Source: a virus
IMG/VR virus record: IMGVR_UViG_3300030047_000074
Coordinates: 1-33,829 of that record
Direction: 5' to 3' (one strand)
Length of the DNA: 33,829 bases
The notes under the pieces were generated by a model. That model ran no database searches and had not been told where the DNA came from. It worked only from the letters and a program-made list of their open reading frames with translations. Shown piece by piece: positions 1-8,528 of the stretch (within the stretch, counting starts at the first letter, position 1; each line of letters starts with the position of its first letter). The translations under genes were made by a program, and so were the position numbers.

Positions 1-8
1 CATAAATA

Positions 9-50
9 AAGCATTTATACGGATACCGATTGGTAAGTGTATAAATGCTT
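9..50 (-). terminator. Probable terminator of the leftward late block
   Basis: A 12-bp perfect inverted repeat (AAGCATTTATAC at 9-20, GTATAAATGCTT at 39-50) encloses an 18-nt loop. It lies downstream of the last minus-strand gene, which stops at 146. On the minus strand the stem is followed by TTATTTATG, which is T-rich. It could be phage sequence or host sequence just outside the phage end, because I cannot place the left end to the base. Confidence 0.55.
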
Positions 51-54
51 ATTT

Positions 55-122
55 TGTTCTGCCGATTGCTTACAGCTGTTATCAATAATACATGCAGAAA
101 TGATTCAGGGGTAATGATAACA
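55..122. repeat. Candidate left-end transposase binding region
   Basis: This gene-free stretch holds TGTTATCA at 77-84 and its reverse complement TGATAACA at 115-122. Read inward from the left end on the complementary strand, ATTGATAACAGCTGT closely matches ATTGATAACAATTGT at 33700-33714 near the right end. TCAATAAT at 82-89 is the complement of ATTATTGA in the two right-end direct repeats. MuA-type transposases bind short repeats near both ends. The exact terminus and the 5-bp target duplication could not be fixed. Confidence 0.4.
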
Positions 123-145
123 AAAGTGTATGTATTGAAATGCTA

Positions 146-661
146 TTATTTGGACTTCTTGAAAAGACTTCCATAGATGTTTAAACTCTTTATCTCACCT
201 AAAACAGCCTCTGAATTACCAAACATAGATGTGAGATAAGTATCAAAACTATATGTTTGGGTATGATAATTCACTACCGGTATATCAACCGGTACTTCTT
301 CAATGAATGCAAGGCCTGTTGAGTCGCCTAACTTAGCACCTTCTAATAATGACTGAATGAGGTATAAGTATAGAAAACGATTCATACCGTCATCCTTTTG
401 CTCTGAAATGTTTGAGCAATCAGGCATTGTATCGGTAATGATATGCAACGTTAACGTGATTGTACGTGGATTTCCTTTGCCTTTTCCACGCATAGAATAG
501 TCCACAAATATGGCAGGGATACTGAAGTACTCGTAAAGTTCAGGATGCAGTGGCTGGCCTCTAAACACATCAATAAAGAAGTCGGATTGTAAATCAAGAC
601 TTTTAAACTTTTCTTTGTTGTTATCGAATAGTTTGTATAGGGCTAAAAGTTGGTTTATCAT
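146..661 (-). CDS. Probable tail terminator / tail completion protein
   Basis: A 171-residue protein, last gene of the leftward late block. It has no signal peptide or membrane segment. The composition is that of a small mixed alpha/beta virion protein. Its stop-start junction touches the upstream gpG-like gene at 661, so the two are probably translated together. In Mu-type phages a gp37-like tail-joining protein accompanies gpG and gp36, and that context is the main reason for the call. The sequence itself carries no motif I can name. Function is inferred from size and position; a head-tail connector is the alternative. Confidence 0.45.
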   Translation of the reverse strand: MINQLLALYKLFDNNKEKFKSLDLQSDFFIDVFRGQPLHPELYEYFSIPAIFVDYSMRGKGKGNPRTITLTLHIITDTMPDCSNISEQKDDGMNRFLYLYLIQSLLEGAKLGDSTGLAFIEEVPVDIPVVNYHTQTYSFDTYLTSMFGNSEAVLGEIKSLNIYGSLFKKSK

Positions 662-1224
662 TACTTTAATGCTTTAATAAATTGAACAGTCATGTGTAGG
701 TATATGCGACGCTCAAGCGTATAACTTGAACCAATAAAAGGACGTGCCGGGATTGTAAGGTTCATCTTACGTGAATGAGACTTCACAACATGAGACTTTA
801 CAGTCTGTGCTTTTATATTTTCAGTTCGACCTTTACGTGTACGCGTGAATGATTTACGGTTGTATTGTTTTACTGAATGTTGCTTTACTGTAACCGTATC
901 CTTTATTTTGCCACCATTGTTGTGAATTTCAGCATAAGGAACGTCGGTACCTATAATGACACGATTTGTATCCGCATATATCTTTCTGATGCTTCGTTTT
1001 AAACGCCCTGACTTGACCAATACTGTCTGACTTTTTTTGCCGGAACGTTTACGACTGAGCGGCTTCCATTTTGTTTTGGTTACATCTAACCATGCTTGCT
1101 CTACAAAGCGTTCTTTGCTGAAATTAACGGCTATTGCGGCCACTTCGTTTGGTATTCGGCTATATGCTTTGGACAATGCATCACATTTGCTCACAAACTC
1201 TCTTGTATCAACTATTATTGACAT
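661..1224 (-). CDS. Mu gpG-like virion morphogenesis / tail completion protein
   Basis: A 187-residue basic protein. The central YAEIHNNGG (about residues 98-106) and the C-terminal IPARPFIG (about 159-166) are the two conserved blocks of the phage virion morphogenesis family (Mu gpG, P2 tail completion gpS). Members act at the head-tail joint. Between the blocks lies a Lys/Arg/Ser/His-rich stretch (about 110-155: VKQHSVKQYNRKSFTRTRKG) that looks like a lineage-specific insertion. The start touches the tape-measure stop region (1227). Family assignment is fairly firm; the exact virion position is inferred. Confidence 0.75.
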   Translation of the reverse strand: MSIIVDTREFVSKCDALSKAYSRIPNEVAAIAVNFSKERFVEQAWLDVTKTKWKPLSRKRSGKKSQTVLVKSGRLKRSIRKIYADTNRVIIGTDVPYAEIHNNGGKIKDTVTVKQHSVKQYNRKSFTRTRKGRTENIKAQTVKSHVVKSHSRKMNLTIPARPFIGSSYTLERRIYLHMTVQFIKALK

Positions 1225-1226
1225 AA

Positions 1227-3080
1227 TTAATTGGCTAATTCGGCACTACGTACAACACGCATGAACATTTCAGTCATCCAACGTTCTAACTCATCCTTAT
1301 TCATTCCATTTATAGATTGACTTTGAGGGCTAAACTTATCTATGAAAGAACCAATAGTAATCGTTATATTTTTGGTTTGACTTCCTTTGGCAATTGTGTT
1401 TACATCAGCACCGGCATTATTATCTTTTACTCCCGCACCTGTAGTTTTTCCTTCTTTATTGTCGGGAATTCCGTTGGCATTAGCATCAGTAACCCCATCC
1501 TGTTGGTTTTTTCTGTCAGTATAGGCTTTTGCATTAGCTGCATCTTCGACTTTAAGTTTTTTGCGGATTTCGTCGATAGACATGTTTTTAATGCCTTCAA
1601 CACCACCTTTTATTTTACTTAAATCTAATGTGGCAATACCTCTCATCACAGTGAGAATACCGCTTAGAAACTCTCTAATCCACTCTAAATACGGCCTGAT
1701 TCGGGTGTACATACCTGTAAAACCGCCACTCATACCCGGGAGAAGAGATATAACCCAATTGACTGCATTACCGGCCATTTTTAACCAGCCCCAAAGGACT
1801 TGTAAGGGCAAACAAGCATTATCGAATGCAAACTTAGCGACATCGCCAATGAATGATAGAATATCGCGAAAAGCGCCCGATTGATTGTATAGGTCTCTAA
1901 AATAGTTGATGGTGTCAATTATTCCCTGACCAATAGCGGTGATTGTTGGTAATGCTTTCATCCCTATCTCAATCATTGAGCCTTTTATCAGGTTTTGTAC
2001 CAAATGAAAATTGTCAAGCGGAGTCATTGAATTTTTATAGGCCTCATTCAACTGTCCTTGACTGTTAGTAGTAAAGTCTATTATTTCTTTGAACTTCTTT
2101 GCGTCTTGAGTTGCTGATGCAAAGAATGAAGCAGCTTCCATATCCATACCAATCTTACCAAAGAAGTTAGCGCGTGATAAATCACTCATACTTTTTGTTT
2201 TTGCTGTAAGTTGGTCAATGATATTGGTCAACGGTTTAATCTTACCTTGAGAATCATAGATAGCAATTCCTAATTGTTTGAAAGCCTTTATCCGTTGCGG
2301 ATTTGCAAGGGCTTTGAACGCATTTTCAGACAACGTGGTTGCACGCTCTGAATTCATACCTTGAGCGGTAAGATAAGCCCATGCACCAGCCGTTTCACCA
2401 AGTGCTAATCCTGCATTACGGGCTATAGGTATAAGTTTAGGAAGATATTGGGATATATCCTGAAATTCGGCATTCCCTTTGTTTACAGTTGCAAAAAGGA
2501 CATCGTATACATAATTTATGTCGCGCCCGGATGCGTTCATAACACCAACTGCAGCTTTTGCCGTATCTCCTACATCGGTAAATCCGGCTTTTGCGGCTCT
2601 CAATGTAGGCTCTAACACCTTCAAAGATGTATTCACATCCAATCCGGCTGAGATAATCTTATTGAACGCATCCGGTATTTGCTCAATGGGTGCTACATTT
2701 CGCTCTCCAATCATCAACAACTTGTCGGATAGTTTTCCAAGTTCCTGCTGCGAAAGTTGTGCTGTGACATTGATTTTTGCTAATCCTTTTTGCCAATCTA
2801 ATGCCATATCGACACACTGATAATAAGCCATTCCAAGGCCTATTACTGCCGCTGCTATGGCCACATAAGGATTTGTCAGCATACTCAAAGCTCTACCCAC
2901 GCCAGGCACTTCACTTTTGATAGCATCAAACATTTGGATATTGCTTGATTTTAGAGATGATAATTTATTCTGCATCCCTCCACAGGCTTTGTCAACCTGT
3001 TTTTTTGCTCGGTCTAATCCTGCCGAAAGATTGTTCTTTAGGTCGATAAGTAGCTGTAATTTTGCTATTCCGCTGGGCAT
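1227..3080 (-). CDS. Tail tape measure protein (TP901-like core)
   Basis: A 617-residue protein with an N-terminal helical segment, hydrophobic stretches near residues 65-85 and 410-450, and a TP901-type tape-measure core at about 100-330 (LSDKLLMIGERNVAPIEQIP, AAKAGFTDVGDTAKA, GAWAYLTAQGMNSERATTLS). It sets tail length and is ejected with the DNA. By the usual ratio of about 0.15 nm per residue it suggests a tail near 90 nm. The C-terminal part holds DANANGIPDNKEG, an Asp/Asn-rich calcium-loop-like motif. It sits with the head genes on the minus strand, away from the sheath and tube genes on the plus strand, which is unusual. Confidence 0.88.
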   Translation of the reverse strand: MPSGIAKLQLLIDLKNNLSAGLDRAKKQVDKACGGMQNKLSSLKSSNIQMFDAIKSEVPGVGRALSMLTNPYVAIAAAVIGLGMAYYQCVDMALDWQKGLAKINVTAQLSQQELGKLSDKLLMIGERNVAPIEQIPDAFNKIISAGLDVNTSLKVLEPTLRAAKAGFTDVGDTAKAAVGVMNASGRDINYVYDVLFATVNKGNAEFQDISQYLPKLIPIARNAGLALGETAGAWAYLTAQGMNSERATTLSENAFKALANPQRIKAFKQLGIAIYDSQGKIKPLTNIIDQLTAKTKSMSDLSRANFFGKIGMDMEAASFFASATQDAKKFKEIIDFTTNSQGQLNEAYKNSMTPLDNFHLVQNLIKGSMIEIGMKALPTITAIGQGIIDTINYFRDLYNQSGAFRDILSFIGDVAKFAFDNACLPLQVLWGWLKMAGNAVNWVISLLPGMSGGFTGMYTRIRPYLEWIREFLSGILTVMRGIATLDLSKIKGGVEGIKNMSIDEIRKKLKVEDAANAKAYTDRKNQQDGVTDANANGIPDNKEGKTTGAGVKDNNAGADVNTIAKGSQTKNITITIGSFIDKFSPQSQSINGMNKDELERWMTEMFMRVVRSAELAN

Positions 3081-3085
3081 GTGTA

Positions 3086-3221
3086 TAATTTTGAAAAAAT
3101 GGTTGTATATTTGTGTCGTAAAAAACGATTGAGAGTTGGAGTGGAGGTTAATGCATAAGCAACCACTGCAAGTTGAACGGTATCCTTTACAGGTCTTTGT
3201 TCACGCTCTTAATCGTTTTTT
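3086..3221 (+). ncRNA. Possible small RNA or long-loop terminator between portal and tape measure genes
   Basis: The gap between two minus-strand genes holds a 16-bp inverted repeat (3120-3135 and 3206-3221) around a loop of 70 nt. One position is G-T in the plus orientation but A-C in the minus orientation, so only plus-strand RNA would form an unbroken stem, and that stem ends in a T-run. A possible plus promoter lies just upstream (TTG at 3062-3064, 21 bp, TAATTTTG at 3086-3093). The alternative is a minus-strand terminator after the portal gene, whose stop overlaps the stem. Confidence 0.3.
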
Positions 3222-5739
3222 ATTTTATAAGCAATCCGCTTCTTATAGCCTCCTCTTTATCCTTCATGTTGTACCAAGTGGTAATTTCAAGTCCATCATT
3301 GGTAATTTCGGTATCAATAATGACTACCGTATCGCTATAAAACTTCACATATCGCAATTGTTCTTTGCCTGTTTTATAATTCCTGGCATATAGTTCATCG
3401 GGATTTGTAAGTATATCGGCTATATGAGCAAATAATTTAGGTCTATTTTCCTCAGGAGTAACATATTTATCAGCAAGATGATTTATAAATGTCTTTTCCT
3501 TTAATATCAATTTTCGTTTCAGATAGTCATCAAACCCCATTGCATTGTAGTTAGTTGTTTTTGCATTGTTTACAAATAACTCTTTCACATTGGTTGGCGT
3601 AATACTATTATCAAGTTTCAACGGTTTAAGCGTTCCGCTAAAGTCATTCCAAGGCATCAGACCATAATCTTTGAACGTATAATTATTTAGTTGCTTCTCT
3701 TTTTTATCCAACTGATTGAGATACATTTGATTTTGAGTGAATACTACACCTGCATCAGCGCGATTAACGCCAAAGGCCTGTTTTTCTTTATCGGTGGTAA
3801 ATACTTGATTGATATAGTCTTTACCAGATACTAATTTTTTGCCGGGATTACCAGGGAACTGCAAGCCCTCGCACCGACATTTGTATCCGTTTGGAGGCCA
3901 CAGGTTTCTACCCTCATTATCATCAAAAGAGAATACGCGACCATTCAATAAACGATGCGCATCGCGCACATGGTCATCACCCACGGTTTGATATATCCAG
4001 TTGCTTATCTGGTTCTTTTCGCCCATGAACTCAAACCATCGTGCGGATGTCTGTCCGGTTGCAATAGTAAAATCACGTTCAGTTGATAAATAAGTCTGAT
4101 TGAAATCCTTGTTTATCTTCAATGCTTCATTAATAAAGTCATGTTCGGATCGAATTTCCAATTTATCTTTGTCAACGAGCATCCTATTTAACAACATCAC
4201 TTCGGCTTTGCTTTTGGCCTCAGAAAAATGAAATAGATTCAGTTCCATCATAGCCAATGCACGATTATCCGGCGCATTCCATGCTGCTTCTACACGACTT
4301 TTACCCCACCCACCAAACAGACCTGTGCGAAGTTCTTCGCCTTGTCTTTTTGCCTTTAATAGTCTTACTTTGTCGGCATTGTCTGCGTCGCCTTTCCAAA
4401 GAAAATTCGTTATTTGCTCATCGAAAGCCGACAGCTCATCCAATAAATCTTTGTCGATACCGGCGGCTACCGGATAATGCATAACCTGGTAGTCGGGCAA
4501 AGTGATTGCACAAGCCACCGCCATTGCCCGCACGTCGGTGGCTTTCTTAAAATTTGCCGGAGGTGGCGTTGCTTTTTTGCCTATAATGGGAATGCGGAAT
4601 GTTTTTGACACCCACTCTTGGTCAATGTCATATATCGTTGCCGCTTCTTTTACTATACCCCAATGGTCTTTAATTGTGAGTTCTTCTGTCCAGTCAAACT
4701 CAAAGGTCATTGTAGTATTGTCGAATGGAAAACCTAAACTTTGCAGTACCGGGAACAATTGGTCATTGACAACAAATTGAGAGAATCGTTTATCTTTTAC
4801 AGAAATCTTTTCATCTAACGTGCGCTCATGCACTTCAGTTTGACTTCTGTTAGCCCCGGTATTGACCAGTGTAGTTGAACCAACAAATCGGATGCCTATT
4901 TGTTCGTCATGCTTATTGACTTGCTTCAAATAGCACTTTTCGGGGTCGCCTGCATTTGCAAGGTCGTGCACCATTATCTCTGTGCCTTTCGGCAACACCG
5001 CCTGAGCTGCTTCACCCAGCTCTTTCAACTGGTTTTGAATGCGGGTAATGTCTTGCTTGTTGGCGGTGGTAGCTGTGATAAGCGGTTGTCCATACTTTTC
5101 GCTGAATTCGGCATACGATTGCAGGCAATTCCGCTTCCATATTACATTGGGCACTACTTCGCAAATAATGCCAAATGGAGAGTTATAATTGATTTCTACG
5201 ACAGTAGGATCGCTACGATAGTCAATGAATTTATTGCCGCCAACTTCGGTGTACATATAACCCTTTTGGATGCAGATGTTACGCCGTGGAATAACCGATA
5301 GTATCGGCCTGTCTACACCCCTAAGAACTTGTATCACTGAATACTTTCGATAGATGGCTTTTTGTATTTCTTCTAAGAAGTCATAAAACCATTTTCCATT
5401 CAAAAACTCTGTTTGTTCCGGGAGTTCTTCACCGCTTTTTTTGTCTTTTACATAGAAGCGATGGTTGAGCGTAGCGGCATCTCGAATTTCACTGACAGAA
5501 ATAATTTCAGCGTCCAATAGAATATCATCGTACAAGTCCTGAAGTAAATACCAACGTGGATCGTCCGGATTTTCGGCGGCTAAAATTGCACTACGCCACT
5601 TTTTAATGTCCTTACGGCTACGGTCAGTAAATTCCTGCGCAATTTGTATTGCAATGCCACTATTAAACTCTGCTTTATCAGGATTTTTTGGGGTAGTCAG
5701 TGCTACCGGTGATTTTCTAAATATGTCTTCAAATGCCAT
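3220..5739 (-). CDS. Portal (DUF935) - MuF - C-terminal nuclease-like fusion
   Basis: An 839-residue protein made of three parts. Residues about 1-460 resemble the Mu gp29-like portal family (DUF935), the ring through which DNA enters the head. Residues about 555-630 are a MuF-type minor head domain: DDHVRDAHRLLNGRVFSFDD followed by PPNGYKCRC. Residues about 695-839 look like the phage Barnase-EndoU-ColicinE5/D-RelE-like nuclease (PBECR) domains found at MuF C-termini (KLFAHIADILTNPDELY, YVKFYSDTVVIID, ITTWYNMKDKEEA). Portal and MuF are separate genes in Mu. It lies downstream of the gp36-like gene and before the tape measure. The portal and MuF calls are firm; the toxin-like tail is inferred from pattern. 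Confidence 0.85.
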   Translation of the reverse strand: MAFEDIFRKSPVALTTPKNPDKAEFNSGIAIQIAQEFTDRSRKDIKKWRSAILAAENPDDPRWYLLQDLYDDILLDAEIISVSEIRDAATLNHRFYVKDKKSGEELPEQTEFLNGKWFYDFLEEIQKAIYRKYSVIQVLRGVDRPILSVIPRRNICIQKGYMYTEVGGNKFIDYRSDPTVVEINYNSPFGIICEVVPNVIWKRNCLQSYAEFSEKYGQPLITATTANKQDITRIQNQLKELGEAAQAVLPKGTEIMVHDLANAGDPEKCYLKQVNKHDEQIGIRFVGSTTLVNTGANRSQTEVHERTLDEKISVKDKRFSQFVVNDQLFPVLQSLGFPFDNTTMTFEFDWTEELTIKDHWGIVKEAATIYDIDQEWVSKTFRIPIIGKKATPPPANFKKATDVRAMAVACAITLPDYQVMHYPVAAGIDKDLLDELSAFDEQITNFLWKGDADNADKVRLLKAKRQGEELRTGLFGGWGKSRVEAAWNAPDNRALAMMELNLFHFSEAKSKAEVMLLNRMLVDKDKLEIRSEHDFINEALKINKDFNQTYLSTERDFTIATGQTSARWFEFMGEKNQISNWIYQTVGDDHVRDAHRLLNGRVFSFDDNEGRNLWPPNGYKCRCEGLQFPGNPGKKLVSGKDYINQVFTTDKEKQAFGVNRADAGVVFTQNQMYLNQLDKKEKQLNNYTFKDYGLMPWNDFSGTLKPLKLDNSITPTNVKELFVNNAKTTNYNAMGFDDYLKRKLILKEKTFINHLADKYVTPEENRPKLFAHIADILTNPDELYARNYKTGKEQLRYVKFYSDTVVIIDTEITNDGLEITTWYNMKDKEEAIRSGLLIK

Positions 5740-5755
5740 TTAAAGTATTATTAAA

Positions 5756-5774
5756 GGCAATCCTTATGATTGCC
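5756..5774 (-). terminator. Intergenic hairpin before the portal gene
   Basis: A 7-bp perfect stem (GGCAATC / GATTGCC, 5-nt loop) lies between the gp36-like stop (5781) and the portal start (5739). On the minus strand it is followed by TTTAATAAT. It may work as a partial terminator that lowers portal synthesis relative to the upstream genes. Confidence 0.4.
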
Positions 5775-5780
5775 CATATG

Positions 5781-6233
5781 TTACCATTTATGATTGTTTG
5801 GTGCATTTCCGCTCCAAATGCGCACGTCTGAGTATTCCTCTTCCGTATCGGGGTCGATAATAGCCGGAAGGTCGCATGGATTGGTACCGGTACCCACATC
5901 TTTGAGCCAGTCTATTGCATCCTGATAGCGTTGTGAGCGGTGTTCCGGCACATCTTTGCTGCCTGTTTGCGAGTATAGATGATACAGTGTGATGTCGATG
6001 GTGATGGTAACTATCCACTGGTCGCGGGTATCTTCGGCACCTCCGGTTGTGCCTGCAAATATTTGAGCACAGTCGTATCGTTTACCAATGCGATTCTTTA
6101 TTTGTGCAATGGCTGTGTTTTCGGCTCTTACTAATTTTGCACTGGTAAAGAAGTCGGTAGGGGTAGTAAGCAGGCGCAAAATTTCGGTACGTACCTGCAT
6201 TGCATAGTCTGATTGTTGTAAAAAACGTGCCAT
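5781..6233 (-). CDS. Mu gp36-like protein (DUF1320)
   Basis: A 150-residue protein that resembles the DUF1320 / Mu gp36 family, a head-tail connector component. The N-terminus MARFLQQSDYAMQVRTEILR and the helical ENTAIAQIKNRIGKRYD fit the family pattern, followed by ITIDITLYHLYSQ. The length matches the family (about 140-150). It shares its start region with the end of the large terminase (6233), suggesting coupled translation. In Mu, gp36 lies after the capsid gene; here it lies between terminase and portal. Confidence 0.7.
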   Translation of the reverse strand: MARFLQQSDYAMQVRTEILRLLTTPTDFFTSAKLVRAENTAIAQIKNRIGKRYDCAQIFAGTTGGAEDTRDQWIVTITIDITLYHLYSQTGSKDVPEHRSQRYQDAIDWLKDVGTGTNPCDLPAIIDPDTEEEYSDVRIWSGNAPNNHKW

Positions 6234-7792
6234 TAAAAATATCGTTTACGGGTTTCGGAACGTGACGTTGTTTGTATTTCAAAACTTTCCACAAATGTGG
6301 TTTTGTTGAGTTCGGCAACAGCCGACTGGAGCGCATCCGGGCCGTCATCGTTTGCGCCGCTACCTTTCTCGAAGGCTAATAGTTGGTCGGTCAGATTAAT
6401 CTGTCCGGCATATTCTTTTTCGTCTTCGTTAAACCATACGTTTAACCGCTCGAAATGTCCGGCCATGCTTTCGATGCGGTCATATTTATTTATCTTGCTT
6501 TGCTTGTCGGCTACAACCGGAATGTAGTAACCTCGGTTGTCGCCTTCGGTGTCAAAGTCATTTACAAACTCATCCTGAGCGAATAGACCTTCCATCATAA
6601 AAGAGATATTGAACCTGTCGAGGCATCGTTTTTCCCAAAGGTCATACAACCAACCAGCACAAATAGAACGTGATGTTTGTTTTACAAACGAATGTATTAC
6701 ATGAAACTCCCTGCCTGCTTTACCCACCAAAACAAGGGCTTTGTAGTCGCCTTTATCCTTGTATGATAAGTCACCGTACAGTACTAAAGCATCATATTTT
6801 GAGAGCGGAAGCATCTTTTTATATTGCAACCACTCAGGGTTGAATATCGCCCCATCCACCAATGGTGTACACATGTACTCTCGCATCCATGAGCGGTAAG
6901 GTGTTGAAGCTCGTTTCTCACGCCAATAGTCGGCGGTATATTTTGCAGGCCATGAAGGCGTATATTTATCGTCCAGAACGGCTTTTACTTTGAAATGATA
7001 GAATGTTTTCTTTAATCCCTGTTCTTTGGTTGCTTTATTGGCCATAACTGACAGTTCAATCAGTTTTGCCATCAAAGAGTTTTTGTGAATAAGGTTATTA
7101 CAGAAAACAAAGCGTTCATGTCCTTTATCGAAACAACCCCAAAGCGTACCGGTGATATAGTCCATACCTTCCCGTATCAGCCTGTCGTTATTACATCGTT
7201 TCAACGTGTCAATATCATCACATACGATATAGTCGGGGCGGTGTTCGCCGTTACGAAGGCCGCGCGGGTCTTGACCAAATCCGAGAGACCGGAAGTAAAC
7301 ACCGTCTTTTGTGGTGAAATTACCTTCAGCCCAGTCACCTGTTTTGAATTGTTCGCCGTAATCGTTTATTAAACGGGTATTAAATTTCAAATTGGCTTGT
7401 ATATCCGAAAGCAAACGGATAGATTTTTCTTCGTTTTCTCCAATCAGCAACATAAACCATATCTGCCGTTTAACGAGTGCCAAATACAAAGGGATTCCAA
7501 GCGTTGCATGTACTGATTTTGCTGAACCTCTAAACATATCCAACAACGCTTTGATAATTTCATTGTTTATGATTTTGTTGGATATATCTACATGAAAATC
7601 GGCACAATCACTTGTAGCATATTCCGGGAATTCATATGCAAACCATTCTTTGTATGAATTTTCATATCGTTTCAGGCGACTATGCTTTTCTTCGAGGCTT
7701 TCAACTGTTGCCAGATACGCTTTTTTTTGAATGCGATGACAGTTTAGCTCGTATTCGCGTAATATTTTATCGTAATTAATTACCGCCATCAA
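6233..7792 (-). CDS. Terminase large subunit (Mu gp28-like)
   Basis: A 519-residue DNA-packaging motor. The ATPase half carries a Walker-A-like loop RGSAKS (about residues 88-93) and a Walker B YIVCDDID (about 189-196). The nuclease half begins near residue 325 with an acidic motif in LVLYGDLSYKDKGDY, and ends with DGPDALQSAV near 484-493, the usual C-terminal catalytic acid of the RNaseH-like fold. It overlaps the small subunit gene by 17 bp. In Mu-type phages packaging is headful from integrated copies and includes flanking host DNA. Confidence 0.9.
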   Translation of the reverse strand: MMAVINYDKILREYELNCHRIQKKAYLATVESLEEKHSRLKRYENSYKEWFAYEFPEYATSDCADFHVDISNKIINNEIIKALLDMFRGSAKSVHATLGIPLYLALVKRQIWFMLLIGENEEKSIRLLSDIQANLKFNTRLINDYGEQFKTGDWAEGNFTTKDGVYFRSLGFGQDPRGLRNGEHRPDYIVCDDIDTLKRCNNDRLIREGMDYITGTLWGCFDKGHERFVFCNNLIHKNSLMAKLIELSVMANKATKEQGLKKTFYHFKVKAVLDDKYTPSWPAKYTADYWREKRASTPYRSWMREYMCTPLVDGAIFNPEWLQYKKMLPLSKYDALVLYGDLSYKDKGDYKALVLVGKAGREFHVIHSFVKQTSRSICAGWLYDLWEKRCLDRFNISFMMEGLFAQDEFVNDFDTEGDNRGYYIPVVADKQSKINKYDRIESMAGHFERLNVWFNEDEKEYAGQINLTDQLLAFEKGSGANDDGPDALQSAVAELNKTTFVESFEIQTTSRSETRKRYF

Positions 7793-8270
7793 TGCGTATT
7801 TTTTCGATTAAAAACATTTTGTGATACTTTGTCATTTGTGCAGCAAGTTCCGGGTCATATTCGGATACGAAATTGTCGAGCTCGACAAGAAAATCTCTGC
7901 AAGTTTCGGGACTTACTCCTTTTTGCAGATATTCGCGTGACTTCATCACTTTTATGATAGAATCGGCATCTATCTCTTTTAGTTCATTCCCGTCTTTGTC
8001 CAACCTCTTTTCTCCCTTTGCCATCCTAATGGCCGCTTCTGTCAATAGCTTTTTAAGCTGAGTAGGACTTAAATAGAACAAGTCTTTTGTATCATCCCAT
8101 TTGCCTTCATCACGCCATTTATAGATGGTTTTAATATTCCTATCCATCTCTTTGGCTATCGCTTCCGGCGAAACTCTCTTTTCGCAGTAAAGCCATTCCG
8201 CGTGTGCGATTTCAGCCGGTGAGGCCTTTTGTGCATTTTTTCGAGGTTTAATGGTTGTCGATTTTTTCAT
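7776..8270 (-). CDS. Terminase small subunit
   Basis: A 164-residue protein with an N-terminal helix-turn-helix at about residues 24-60 (HAEWLYCEKRVSPEAIAKEM then DRNIKTIYKWRDEGKWDD), the DNA-recognition domain of small terminases. Residues 60-164 are helical and charged and would form the ring oligomer and the contact to the large subunit. It is the first gene of the leftward late block, about 20 bp from the inferred transcription start, and overlaps the large subunit gene by 17 bp. Confidence 0.82.
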   Translation of the reverse strand: MKKSTTIKPRKNAQKASPAEIAHAEWLYCEKRVSPEAIAKEMDRNIKTIYKWRDEGKWDDTKDLFYLSPTQLKKLLTEAAIRMAKGEKRLDKDGNELKEIDADSIIKVMKSREYLQKGVSPETCRDFLVELDNFVSEYDPELAAQMTKYHKMFLIEKIRIDGGN

Positions 8271-8290
8271 TCTCTTTTCGTTTTAGAGCA

Positions 8291-8298
8291 CAATATTA
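8291..8298 (-). promoter_or_regulatory. Candidate -7 box of the leftward late promoter
   Basis: On the minus strand TAATATTG is one mismatch from the Bacteroidetes -7 consensus TAnnTTTG. There is no TTG at the -33 distance. The nearest of three palindromic sites begins 31 bp upstream of the box. The arrangement suggests activator-dependent transcription of the terminase-to-tail-terminator block. Confidence 0.4.
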
Positions 8299-8329
8299 CG
8301 CCCTTTTCTGCGCGCGTGCGAATCTTTAA

Positions 8330-8384
8330 TAAAGTGGCTTTAACATTTAAACAAGCGGCTTTATAGTTCTATAAAGCGGCTTTA
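8330..8384. promoter_or_regulatory. Three 13-bp palindromic sites at exact 21-bp spacing (late activator array)
   Basis: The sites are TAAAGTGGCTTTA (8330-8342), ACAAGCGGCTTTA (8351-8363) and TAAAGCGGCTTTA (8372-8384). The third is a perfect palindrome around a central G. The common core AAGYGGCTTTA repeats at 8332, 8353 and 8374, so the period is exactly 21 bp, two helical turns. The array lies midway between two divergent weak -7 boxes (gaps 31 and 32 bp). This looks like the binding array of a dimeric late activator in the role of Mu C, and no such activator gene could be named. Confidence 0.7.
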
Positions 8385-8416
8385 ACTGGTGATATACAGG
8401 GTGTTTAAAGATGGTT

Positions 8417-8424
8417 TACCTTCG
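8417..8424 (+). promoter_or_regulatory. Candidate -7 box of the rightward late promoter
   Basis: TACCTTCG followed by C is one mismatch from TAnnTTTG. No TTG stands at the -33 position. The last palindromic site ends 32 bp upstream. The expected start of transcription, near 8430, lies only a few bases before the tRNA, so the tRNA would be the 5' end of the late mRNA. Confidence 0.45.
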
Positions 8425-8435
8425 CAGCATTAAAT

Positions 8436-8509
<74 letters not shown>

Positions 8510-8528
8510 CACAGAATTTTCATAGGAT

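Noticed and set aside
5788-6348. Alternative minus-strand frames over the gp36-like gene
   Set aside because: They overlap the supported DUF1320-like gene in other frames and have low-complexity His/Arg-rich products.
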